Shown piece by piece: positions 57,022-64,000 of a DNA stretch of 64,000 nucleotides (within the stretch, counting starts at the first letter, position 1; each line of letters begins with the position of its first letter). Under the pieces are notes generated by a model. The model was not told the origin of the DNA, did no database searches, and saw nothing but the letters and a program-made list of their open reading frames with translations. This stretch comes from Rhizobium acidisoli. Lineage in GTDB: Bacteria > Pseudomonadota > Alphaproteobacteria > Rhizobiales > Rhizobiaceae. Location of the stretch: the NCBI RefSeq assembly GCF_002531755.2, contig NZ_CP034998.1:2976001-3040000 (forward strand), given 5' to 3'. Position numbers and translations under genes: made by a program.

Positions 57022-58092
57022 CTACGCCTCGACGATATCGCTCAAGGGGTAGCTCTTGCCGACGAGCGGCCTGATTTCGCCGCGCTCGACATAGGAGACG
57101 AGGTTTTCGAAAACCACGTCCTCCTGGAAGGTGCAGCCGAAGAAGGTCAGGTCCTTGAGATAGAGGATTCTGACATCGAGCTCGACGAGCGGCCCGGCGA
57201 TGGCGCCGGCAACGGCGTATCGTCCGCCCTTTTTCAGGGCGTCGAGCAGCTCGCCGAAGGACGGACCGGCGGCGACGTCGAGCACGACGTCGACCGACTC
57301 GTGGCCGATCCCGGCGACGATGCTCTCGCCGCGCGAAAGGATGCGGTCGGCGCCGATCGCCAGCAATTGCGGGGCTTTGTCCGGGCTTGAGATCGCCGTG
57401 ACGATCGCGCCCCGGCGTTTCGCCAGCTGGACCGCCGCCGAGCCGACGCCACCGGAGGCGCCGGCGATCAGGACGTGCTCTCCGGCGCCGACGGCCGCCC
57501 GGTGCAGCATGCCCTCGGCTGTGGAATAGGCGCAGGGCAGCGACGCCAGTTCGACATCGCTCCAATCGCAATCGATCCGATAAGTTTCGCGCGCCGGCGC
57601 CACCGTATATTGGGCAAAGCCGCCATCGCATTCCGAGCCGAAGGTCCAGCACTCGAAGGGCCGATAATCGGTATAGGAGCGCAGCATGTTGCGCACCAGC
57701 ACCCGCTCGCCGATCCGGCCGGGATCCACACCCTCCCCGACCGCGACGATACGCCCGCAGCAATCTGCCCCTTGGATGCGCGGAAAGGCGAGCGGCACGC
57801 CGGACCAGCTGGCGTCGGCATCCTGCGCCGACTGGAAGCCTGTTGCCCCGCCGCTTTCCGTGCCTGTTGTCACCGCCTTGGAATACCAGCCGATGCGAGT
57901 GTTGATATCGGTGTTGTTGACGCCGGCCGCAGCGACGCGGATCAGCACCTCGCCGGCCTTCGGCCGGGGAAGCGGAATGTCCTCGCGATATTCCAGTTTC
58001 TCGAAACCGCCATGGCCGGTGAGGAGAACGCCCTTCATCCGGTCCGGCAGCCTCTGCGAGGCCTGTTTCGACTTTGATGTCTCGATGTTCAT
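57022..58092 (-). CDS. Zn-type alcohol dehydrogenase-like oxidoreductase, amber-truncated
   Basis: A 356-residue medium-chain dehydrogenase/quinone-oxidoreductase-like protein: PLPRPKAGEVLIRVAAAGVN, GADCCGRIVAVGEGVDPG and the Rossmann segment VLIAGASGGVGSAAVQLAKR. The frame ends at TAG 57022 just after SDIVEA, but continues in the same frame for 18 more codons (RDFLSKRIAGKLVLVIPE) to a second TAG at 56965. Family members normally have a residue such as Gln here and finish with the GKLVL-type tail, so a CAG-to-TAG change is likely. ATG 58092 starts MNIETSKSKQAS. It precedes the enolase-superfamily gene and faces a LysR gene. Confidence 0.75.
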   Translation of the reverse strand: MNIETSKSKQASQRLPDRMKGVLLTGHGGFEKLEYREDIPLPRPKAGEVLIRVAAAGVNNTDINTRIGWYSKAVTTGTESGGATGFQSAQDADASWSGVPLAFPRIQGADCCGRIVAVGEGVDPGRIGERVLVRNMLRSYTDYRPFECWTFGSECDGGFAQYTVAPARETYRIDCDWSDVELASLPCAYSTAEGMLHRAAVGAGEHVLIAGASGGVGSAAVQLAKRRGAIVTAISSPDKAPQLLAIGADRILSRGESIVAGIGHESVDVVLDVAAGPSFGELLDALKKGGRYAVAGAIAGPLVELDVRILYLKDLTFFGCTFQEDVVFENLVSYVERGEIRPLVGKSYPLSDIVEA

Positions 58093-58324
58093 GTCTGTTT
58101 GGGACCTCGAAAAACAGCCTTGCCAAATCGCCGGATAGGCGCCTTCTCCTCGCGACAGGCTGTCGATGGGTCCTATGAAAGCGGCAGGCAGGCCTTGAAG
58201 ACAAGGCCCATAAAAATCCGCCATGTGTTGAGTTAAACTCAAGACGAGTGGGTTTGGCTGTGTTATCATGGCGGAAATATCAACGCCGCGCCGACAGGCG
58301 CTAGGGATGGATGGGGGAAGATCA

Positions 58325-59263
58325 ATGGTTCGCCGCTTCTATGGTCTGCCATCCCTGACCGCGCTTGCCACTTTCGAGGCCTCGGCCCGGCACGGCAATT
58401 TCACCTTGGCGGCAGCCGAGCTCAACGTCACGACAGGGGCCGTCAGCCGGCAGATCAAGTCGATCGAGCAGGAGCTCGGCGTCGCTCTTTTCCTGCGCAC
58501 CGGCAAGGGCGTGATGCTGACCGCGCCGGCCGAGGATTTGTACCGGGCGCTGGCAACCGGCTTCGCCAGGGCATCCGAAGTCGTCAATTCGATCAAGCAG
58601 GGAAACAGCGCGCGCAACGTGACGATTGCCTGCAGCGACGTGTTCGGGACGATGTGGCTTATTCCCCGGATGCCGGATTTCTGGCGGCGCTTCACCGACA
58701 TATCGGTCGATCACCTGATCGGCGACAACTTCAAGACCTTCCGCCCATCGCAGCTGGAGCTGCGCATCCGCTACGGATCGGGAAAATGGATCGACGAGGC
58801 GGCGGAATTCCTGTTCGACGACTGTCTCTATCCGGTCTGCAGTCCGGGTTTTGCCGAAAGGCATGCCGGCGCCTCGGCCGCCGATCTTGCCGATCTGCCG
58901 CTGTTGAACGTCGAGTGGGTCGAGCCCGGCTGGACCGGCTGGGAAGAGGTGCTGGCACGCGGCGGGGTGCCGTATCACGCCGCCAGCGGCAGACGCTTCG
59001 GCAAGTTCAGCGTCGCGCTCCAGGCTGCCATGGCCGACCAGGGCCTGGTCGTCGGCTGGCACCGCATGGTCGGCCCCCTTGTGGAAAAGGGGGATCTGGT
59101 GCGCTTCACCGAACTGGTCGTCCCCGACCCCGGGGCCTATTACCTCACCTGGAACAGCACCCGCGCGCTGCCTGCCGCTGCGCTATCGCTGCGCGACTGG
59201 ATCAGGATGCTCGCCGAAGAGGAAAGACGGACGCCGATGCCTTTGGCGCGGCCATTCTCCTAA
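58325..59263 (+). CDS. LysR-family regulator, GcvA type
   Basis: A 312-residue LysR regulator of the GcvA subgroup. The helix-turn-helix region is at residues 10-45: LTALATFEASARHGNFTLAA followed by LNVTTGAVSRQIKSIEQELG. The effector domain contains TIACSDVFGTMWLIPRMPDF. ATG 58325 has GGGGGAAG just upstream; ATGs at 58268 and 58307 are in frame. Divergent from the oxidoreductase/epimerase/betaine-binding cluster, which it presumably controls. Confidence 0.85.
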   Translation: MVRRFYGLPSLTALATFEASARHGNFTLAAAELNVTTGAVSRQIKSIEQELGVALFLRTGKGVMLTAPAEDLYRALATGFARASEVVNSIKQGNSARNVTIACSDVFGTMWLIPRMPDFWRRFTDISVDHLIGDNFKTFRPSQLELRIRYGSGKWIDEAAEFLFDDCLYPVCSPGFAERHAGASAADLADLPLLNVEWVEPGWTGWEEVLARGGVPYHAASGRRFGKFSVALQAAMADQGLVVGWHRMVGPLVEKGDLVRFTELVVPDPGAYYLTWNSTRALPAAALSLRDWIRMLAEEERRTPMPLARPFS

Positions 59264-59334
59264 AACCGTCCGGATGGTTGCTTGCTTCATGTGCGGCCTG
59301 AGCTCACCGTCAGAATCGTCAGCGGTTGCCGACA

Positions 59335-60213
59335 CTCCGGCGTCCTCGGGCTTGAGCCGAGGACCTACGCCGCATCCAATTGCAGTCGTGGCGTGGATCC
59401 CAGGCTCGAGGCCTGGGATGACGGAGAGTGGGGGTTGCGGTTGCGTCAAACTCGCCGTCGGTAGGGTCGGATCTGCCGCTAAGTCTTTGGTGGGGCGAGC
59501 TATCTCCAACGACTTTAACCCCACCCGCCGTCCTGCTCGGGCTTGACCCGAGGACCCACGCTGCATCCACCGGCAGTCGTGGCATGGATCCAGGCTCGAG
59601 GCCTGGGATGACGGAGAGTGGGGGTTGCGTTTGTGCCAAACTTGCCGTCGGTAGGGTCGGATCTGCCGCTAAGTCTTTGGCGGGGCGAGCTATCTCCAGC
59701 GACTTTAACCCCACCCGCCGTCGTCCTCGGGCTTGACCCGAGGACCCACGCCGCAGCCATCGGCAGTCGTGGCATGGATCCCAGGCTCGAGGCCTGGGAT
59801 GACGGAGGGTGGGGGTTGCGTTTGTGCCAAACTCGCCGTCGGCGCAGCGGATGAGGCGTTCGGTTCCTGGTCGAAGGCGGTGCCGCGAGCGGTCTGTCAT
59901 CCTGGTGCCGCCACCCCTCGCCGTCTGCTCCGGAAGCTACCCCATCCTCCGTCCTCCTCGGGCTTGACCCGAGGACCCATGCCGCATCCACTGGCAGTCG
60001 TGGCATGGATCCCAGGCTCGAGGCCTGGGATGACGGAGGGTGGGGTTGTGTTTGCGCCAAACTCGCCGTCGGCGCAGGGGATGAGACGTTACCGGGCGGG
60101 CGCTATAACAGGCACGCGAAAGCACCTCGCGCCATCCGAAATATCGACAGCCCGTTTGGCGGCAGCGCACCTCCAACCTCTGTCATTCCAGGCCTTGAGC
60201 CTGGAATCCATGC
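59335..60213. repeat. Array of RIME-like palindromic repeats with a 190-bp tandem duplication
   Basis: Four full double-hairpin elements (about 59335-59430, 59524-59622, 59714-59812, 59943-60044) and a half element (60180-60213) each pair a CCTCGGGCTTGACCCGAGG-type hairpin with a CCCAGGCTCGAGGCCTGGG-type hairpin. Between the first three, the spacer GCCGTCGGTAGGGTCGGATC...CTTTAACCCCACCCGCCG is repeated almost exactly with a period of 190 bases (for example 59453 and 59643). The design equals the single element at 33561-33669. The whole gene-free interval is 59264-60347; no convincing coding frame lies in it. Confidence 0.85.
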
Positions 60214-60347
60214 CCGCAGCCGAAATGTGTAATCCAAGTCGATACTGCCGAAACCCCTTGTGGCATGGGTGTTTGGAAATATCTTCATGAAGCATCTGCG
60301 CACTCACCGCTTTAAATGGGATTTTTTCGACAGGAGGGAACCGCAAT

Positions 60348-60800
60348 ATGGAATCGATGATTGAAGTCGGGACTATAAAAGATCTCGAGCCATGGGCGCG
60401 GCTTCGCCTTGCGCTATGGCCGCATCACTCGCTTGAAGATCATCGCGCTGAGTTGAGCCGGGCATTTCTTTCGGAAAATGCGGAAGCCGTCGCGTTCATC
60501 GCTCGAAATGCTGCGAATGACGCTGTCGGGTTTGCTGAGGCCACGTTGCGGCATGATTATGTGAATGGATGCAGCAGCTCGCCCGTTCTGTTCCTCGAAG
60601 GGATTTATATCAGGCCGGTTGACAGGCGAAAGGGTATCGCAGGATTGCTTTGCAATGCCGTTGCCGTTTGGGGGAAGTCGCTTGGGTGTGTTGAGTTTGG
60701 CTCTGACGCGCCGCTTGAGAATTCGGCCAGCCACGCACTCCATGCCGCTTTAGGATTTGAGGAGACACAGCGCGTCGTGTTCTTCCGAAAGCCGCTGTAG
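60348..60800 (+). CDS. AAC(6')-like GNAT acetyltransferase
   Basis: A 150-residue GCN5-type N-acetyltransferase very like aminoglycoside 6'-N-acetyltransferases. The family pattern is seen throughout: WARLRLALWPHHSLEDHRAE, VGFAEATLRHDYVNGCSSSP, VLFLEGIYIRPVDRRKGIAG (acetyl-CoA loop), CVEFGSDAPLENSASHALHA and LGFEETQRVVFFRKPL. AGGAGG at 60333-60338 sets the start at 60348. It stands alone after the repeat array. Such chromosomal genes may give aminoglycoside resistance or act on another amine; activity cannot be judged from sequence. Confidence 0.8.
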   Translation: MESMIEVGTIKDLEPWARLRLALWPHHSLEDHRAELSRAFLSENAEAVAFIARNAANDAVGFAEATLRHDYVNGCSSSPVLFLEGIYIRPVDRRKGIAGLLCNAVAVWGKSLGCVEFGSDAPLENSASHALHAALGFEETQRVVFFRKPL

Positions 60801-60818
60801 GCCGGGTTGGGGGTGGCT

Positions 60819-62042
60819 TTAATCCCCGCCCTGCCCTCCCGAGATCACGATGTCCTGGTCGATCACCGAGAGCGCCCGGTTGAGGTGGCCTTCGAAGACG
60901 AGGATCGGTTCGTCTGCCACCACGCGGATTTCCGGCATGCCTTCCATGCGCACGATGTGCGACTGTCCCAGCCCCTCTTCGATGCCCTGGCGCAGCAGGT
61001 CATAATAGCGGGTGCCGGGGCCGGTGATGGCGATGGGCATGCGTTCGGTGAGGCTGAGCATGCGCGACAGGCCGTTGCCGAGCGCCAGGCCCGCCTGGCG
61101 GAAGGCGATGGTGGAGGTGCGGTGGCCCTGGCGGGCTTTAGCGGCGATCTTGTCGAGTTCGGTGACGGGGACGAATTTTGCCGGGATGGTATCGAGCGGC
61201 ACTTCGAAGGCGCTGCGCAGGATGGCGTAGAAGCCGGCATAGGCCTCGATGCAGCCGCGGGTGCCGCAGCGGCAGAGGCCGCCACCCGCCATGTGCAGCA
61301 TGTGGCCGAAATTCGGGGCCGAGATTTCCTGGCCGGTCTGGCCGCCGCGCCTGACGATGCCGAGGCCGATACTGTGGCCGAGCGACAAGGCGGCGAGCGA
61401 GCGGAAATCGGCGCCCTTGACGATCTCCTCGCGGGCGCCGAGCGCGGCTGCGACCAGCAGCGTCTCGTTGTCGAGGATGACCTTGGCCTGCCAGTCCGGC
61501 CGCAGCACCGATTCGAAATCGATCCGATCGCTGCCGAAGATCGGCGACCAGACGAGGACCGGCTCGGTTGAGTTGACCAGGCCCTTGCTGCTGATCGAGA
61601 TCAGCAGCACTTTTTCCTGGGAAATCCTGGAGCGCTCGAGAATGCGCGAGAGACCGGCGCGCACGCCTTCAACGAAGCGGGCGGCGCCTGCGGGATCATG
61701 CGAGCGCTCCTCGCTGAAGCGGTCGATCAGCTTGCCGGCATAATCCACCAGCGAATATTGTACGGCATCGGACGAGATGATGACGACGATGAGATAGCCG
61801 CAATCGCGGCGCTGGCGCAGGAGCACGCGCGGCCGGCCGCGGCCGCTCGCCGCCTGCTGCTCGGATTTTTCGATGATATGGGCGCGTTCCAGATCGGCTG
61901 TGATCGCCGAGATGGTGGCCGAGGAAAGGCCGGTGAAATCCGATATTTCGGTATGGGCGAGCGCGCCGTGACGGCGCAGCACGGACAGCACGAGCACGCT
62001 GTTTCTCTGCCGGACCAGCTCCGTGCTCGACTTGGTCAGCAT
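60819..62042 (-). CDS. xylR: ROK-family repressor, probably of the xylose operon
   Basis: A 407-residue ROK regulator. The N-terminal winged helix-turn-helix (SVLVLSVLRRHGALAHTEIS followed by GLSSATISAITADLERAHII) precedes a sugar-kinase-like ROK domain with the zinc motif CRCGTRGCIEAYAG and DIVISGGQGG at the end. ATG 62042 (MLTKSSTELVRQRN) is preferred. It is divergent from xylF with a long perfect palindrome between them, so control of xylose uptake is the natural inference. Confidence 0.85.
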   Translation of the reverse strand: MLTKSSTELVRQRNSVLVLSVLRRHGALAHTEISDFTGLSSATISAITADLERAHIIEKSEQQAASGRGRPRVLLRQRRDCGYLIVVIISSDAVQYSLVDYAGKLIDRFSEERSHDPAGAARFVEGVRAGLSRILERSRISQEKVLLISISSKGLVNSTEPVLVWSPIFGSDRIDFESVLRPDWQAKVILDNETLLVAAALGAREEIVKGADFRSLAALSLGHSIGLGIVRRGGQTGQEISAPNFGHMLHMAGGGLCRCGTRGCIEAYAGFYAILRSAFEVPLDTIPAKFVPVTELDKIAAKARQGHRTSTIAFRQAGLALGNGLSRMLSLTERMPIAITGPGTRYYDLLRQGIEEGLGQSHIVRMEGMPEIRVVADEPILVFEGHLNRALSVIDQDIVISGGQGGD

Positions 62043-62079
62043 GAATGCCGCCCTCTCCTTCCCGCTAAAATTCAAAAGT

Positions 62080-62135
62080 TAGAGCATGATATCATGAGAA
62101 AACCGCTCACACTTTTCGGCATCATGCTTCTCTCC
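62080..62135. repeat. Rhizobial palindromic repeat in the xylR leader
   Basis: TAGAGCATGATATCATGAG...AAAACCGCTCACACTTTTCGGCATCATGCT is an interspersed element common in Rhizobium intergenic regions. It includes the perfect palindrome CATGATATCATG (62085-62096). A 29-codon frame beginning MRKPLTLFGIMLLSALAS (62094-62183) lies on it and is probably not a gene. Confidence 0.5.
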
Positions 62136-62198
62136 GCCCTCGCTTCCACTGCATCGCCGGCCGCCGTTCCGCAAGAAAAATAAGCTGACGGCCCAGTG

Positions 62199-62247
62199 TT
62201 GACAGCCGAAAAAATCTCTGACATCAAATTTCTCGACTGTCGAGAAA
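62199..62247 (+). promoter_or_regulatory. xylF promoter region and operator palindrome
   Basis: A TTGACA box (62199-62204) is followed, with only a weak -10, by the palindrome TTTCTCGA-CTG-TCGAGAAA (62229-62247; perfect 8-base arms). A further half-site CTCGACAG lies at 62263-62270. The position between the ROK gene and xylF indicates the XylR operator. Confidence 0.65.
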
Positions 62248-62332
62248 ATAATCCGAATTTCCCTCGACAGCTTTTCGCGGTGGCCGGAGGAAGCATGGGC
62301 TGGGCCGGTCGCAACTCACTCGGGAGGACATT

Positions 62333-63373
62333 ATGAAGTCTATTTTTAGATTGATGGCAGGCGCGGCCATTCTCGTTTCCGTGCATACCGCGGCCATGGC
62401 TGCCGATCTCGTCGTCGGCGTTTCCTGGTCGAATTTCCAGGAAGAGCGCTGGAAGACCGATGAAGCCGCCATCAAGAAGGCTCTCGAAGCCAAGGGCGCC
62501 AAGTATATTTCCGCTGACGCGCAGTCCTCAGCCGCAAAGCAGCTGACCGACGTCGAATCGCTGATCTCGCAGGGCGCCAACGCGCTGATCATTCTCGCCC
62601 AGGATTCCGACGCCATCGGCCCGGCGATCGAAAAGGCTGCTGCCGAAGGCATCCCGGTCGTCGGCTACGACCGCCTGATCGAAAATCCGGCTGCCTTCTA
62701 CATCACCTTCGACAACAAGGAAGTCGGCCGCCTGCAGGCCGAAGGCGTCTTCAAGGCGAAGCCGGAAGGCAATTACGTCTTCATCAAGGGCTCGTCCTCC
62801 GACCCGAACGCCGACTTCCTGTTCTCGGGCCAGCAGGAAGTGCTGAAGGCCGCGATCGACGCCGGTAAGATCAAGAATGTCGGCGAGGCTTATACCGACG
62901 GCTGGCTGCCGGAGAACGCCCAGCGCAACATGGAGCAGTTCCTGACCGCCAACAACAACAAGGTTGACGCCGTCGTCGCCTCCAATGACGGCACGGCCGG
63001 CGGCGCGATCGCAGCGCTCGACGCCCAGGGCCTCGCCGGCTCCGTTCCGGTTTCTGGCCAGGACGGCGACAAGGCGGCACTGAACCGCATCGCTCTCGGC
63101 ACGCAGACGGTTTCCGTCTGGAAGGACAGCCGCGAACTCGGCAAGCGCGCAGCCGAAATCGCTCTCGACCTCGCCGGCGGCAAGGACATGAGCAAGATCG
63201 ACGGCGCCCAGGCTTTCAAGGGCGGCCCGAAGGGCGTGGAAATGCAGTCGGTTTTCCTGAAGCCGCTGGCCATCACCAAGGACAATCTGAACGTCGTCAT
63301 CGACGCCGGCTGGATCTCCAAGGCTGAAGCCTGCCAGGGCGTCAAGGCCGGCACGGTCGCCGCCTGCAAGTAA
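62333..63373 (+). CDS. xylF: D-xylose-binding periplasmic protein
   Basis: A 346-residue periplasmic binding protein with a signal peptide ([20 protein letters not shown], cleavage after AMA near residue 23). The mature start [20 protein letters not shown] is characteristic of XylF, followed by [40 protein letters not shown] and [27 protein letters not shown] lies about six bases upstream of the ATG. Partner of xylH and, beyond the window, presumably xylG. Confidence 0.93.
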   Translation: MKSIFRLMAGAAILVSVHTAAMAADLVVGVSWSNFQEERWKTDEAAIKKALEAKGAKYISADAQSSAAKQLTDVESLISQGANALIILAQDSDAIGPAIEKAAAEGIPVVGYDRLIENPAAFYITFDNKEVGRLQAEGVFKAKPEGNYVFIKGSSSDPNADFLFSGQQEVLKAAIDAGKIKNVGEAYTDGWLPENAQRNMEQFLTANNNKVDAVVASNDGTAGGAIAALDAQGLAGSVPVSGQDGDKAALNRIALGTQTVSVWKDSRELGKRAAEIALDLAGGKDMSKIDGAQAFKGGPKGVEMQSVFLKPLAITKDNLNVVIDAGWISKAEACQGVKAGTVAACK

Positions 63374-63635
63374 GCAAGCTTCGAACGAAATTGCCGGCGC
63401 CGCAGCGGAAAGACCGTTGCGGCGCCGGATGCGGATGAGAACTCCGACCACAGAGCTTTCTCCGCCTCGCCGCACCATCGCGGACCTGCATTCCCTGCCG
63501 GAAGGGTGTCGCGACGCCACGCCACGGTTTCCGGAAGCATCGCGATGGTCAGTTGAAGAACAGACGAATGACGCCGCCCAGAGTTTCGGGCACGCCGGCG
63601 CAGCCGTCCAAACATAATGGGGGAACGGCAAACCC

Positions 63636-64000
63636 ATGGCCGAAATGGTAAAATCAACAGCATCAAGCGGGCCGCGAACGGCGGAAGCCAATCCGGTGAC
63701 CCGCTTCTTCCGCGCGACCGAGATCGACACGCGCCTGCTCGGCATGATCGGCGCGCTCATCATCATCTGGATCGGTTTCCACATCATCACCGGCGGCCTG
63801 TTTCTGACCCCGCGCAATCTCTGGAACCTCTCGGTCCAGACGACCGATATCGCGATCATGACGACGGGCATGGTGCTGATCATCGTCACCCGCAACATCG
63901 ACCTTTCTGTGGGTTCCGTGCTTGGCCTCTGCGGCATGATCATGGGCGTGACCCAGGCGAAGATCCTGCCTGAGTATATCGGCTTCGACAGCCCCTTCAC
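63636..64000 (+). CDS. xylH: Xylose ABC transporter permease, N-terminal part
   Basis: The first 121 codons of a CUT2-family permease, cut by the window end. It starts MAEMVKSTASSGPRTAEANP with a soluble N-terminal tail, then IDTRLLGMIGALIIIWIGFH, LFLTPRNLWNLSVQTTDIAI and [20 protein letters not shown], the conserved 'RNIDLSVGS' helix typical of XylH. GGGGGAA at 63619-63625 precedes ATG 63636. It lies 262 bases after xylF in the same direction. Confidence 0.88.
   Translation, partial: MAEMVKSTASSGPRTAEANPVTRFFRATEIDTRLLGMIGALIIIWIGFHIITGGLFLTPRNLWNLSVQTTDIAIMTTGMVLIIVTRNIDLSVGSVLGLCGMIMGVTQAKILPEYIGFDSPF

Noticed and set aside
59335..60213. Possible CRISPR array
   Set aside because: The repeating unit is about 190 bases with near-identical spacers and double hairpins; there are no unique spacers or cas genes.
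62094..62183. 29-codon frame resembling a signal peptide
   Set aside because: It lies on a common rhizobial intergenic repeat, so the frame probably recurs by repeat copy and is not evidence of a gene.
62528..64000. Minus-strand frame of 490 codons opposite xylF/xylH
   Set aside because: It is an antisense shadow spanning two recognisable genes.

Overview
The window looks like a chromosome or large-replicon segment of a fast-growing Rhizobium (R. leguminosarum / R. etli group). The evidence is the high-GC coding, the Agrobacterium/Rhizobium-type chvE-gguA-gguB-gguC sugar locus with its gbpR regulator, an IdhA-type inositol dehydrogenase, an L-arabinonate dehydratase of the kind known from R. 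leguminosarum, and several rhizobial intergenic repeats. About 60 features are called; most genes are tightly packed in short operons.

Layout. 0-0.5 kb: decayed IS66 transposase remnant. 0.5-1.7 kb: lldD. 1.7-6.1 kb: lipid-type cluster resembling E. coli ynbA/ynbC/ynbD. 6.2-9.8 kb: membrane-stress operon of a PspA-like protein, a YqiJ/NfeD-like protein and a flotillin; the PspA reading frame carries an N-terminal domain that reads like the start of a TnpB nuclease without its RuvC domain. 9.8-13.2 kb: ureide (purine) catabolism operon puuE-uraD-[HepT-like]-allA-uraH-metallophosphoesterase. 13.3-16.0 kb: a DUF1045 gene, then a split MnmC pair (FAD oxidoreductase and MnmD methyltransferase) reading in opposite directions from one shared CATG. 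16-19.4 kb: large multi-PAS hybrid histidine kinase. 19.7-22.3 kb: a small exported protein, an unknown protein and an AlkD-like HEAT protein.

22.3-27.5 kb is an accessory island on the minus strand. It holds a TraG coupling-protein relic with its ATPase core deleted in frame, and an uncharacterised module of a flavoprotein broken by a -1 frameshift at an A6 run, a HEPN-like protein and a DUF6236-like protein. 27.9-42.4 kb returns to ordinary rhizobial genes: rhlE, an AraC/MFS pair, an EamA exporter, the ATP-grasp/alpha-E/transglutaminase trio, a DUF4010 membrane protein, a divergent SDR/TetR pair with visible operators, and an AraC/EamA divergent pair. A decayed response regulator/HD-GYP relic follows.

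42.8-52.4 kb is a pentose locus: ChvE-GguA-GguB import, then IlvD-type sugar-acid dehydratase, AraD1/GguC and a semialdehyde dehydrogenase, matching the non-phosphorylative L-arabinose route to 2-oxoglutarate, with LysR-type GbpR divergent. 52.6-54.5 kb: a J-like protein, a small membrane protein and idhA. 54.8-59.3 kb: a betaine-type cluster (solute-binding protein, enolase-superfamily racemase/epimerase, amber-truncated oxidoreductase, divergent LysR). 59.3-60.3 kb: an array of palindromic repeats including a 190-bp tandem duplication. 60.3-64 kb: an AAC(6')-like acetyltransferase and the xylose locus (ROK regulator, xylF, start of xylH), which runs off the window.

The best candidates for something undescribed are the TnpB-like/PspA fusion, the frameshifted three-gene module at 23.4-27.4 kb, and the HepT-like protein lacking its RNase motif inside the ureide operon.
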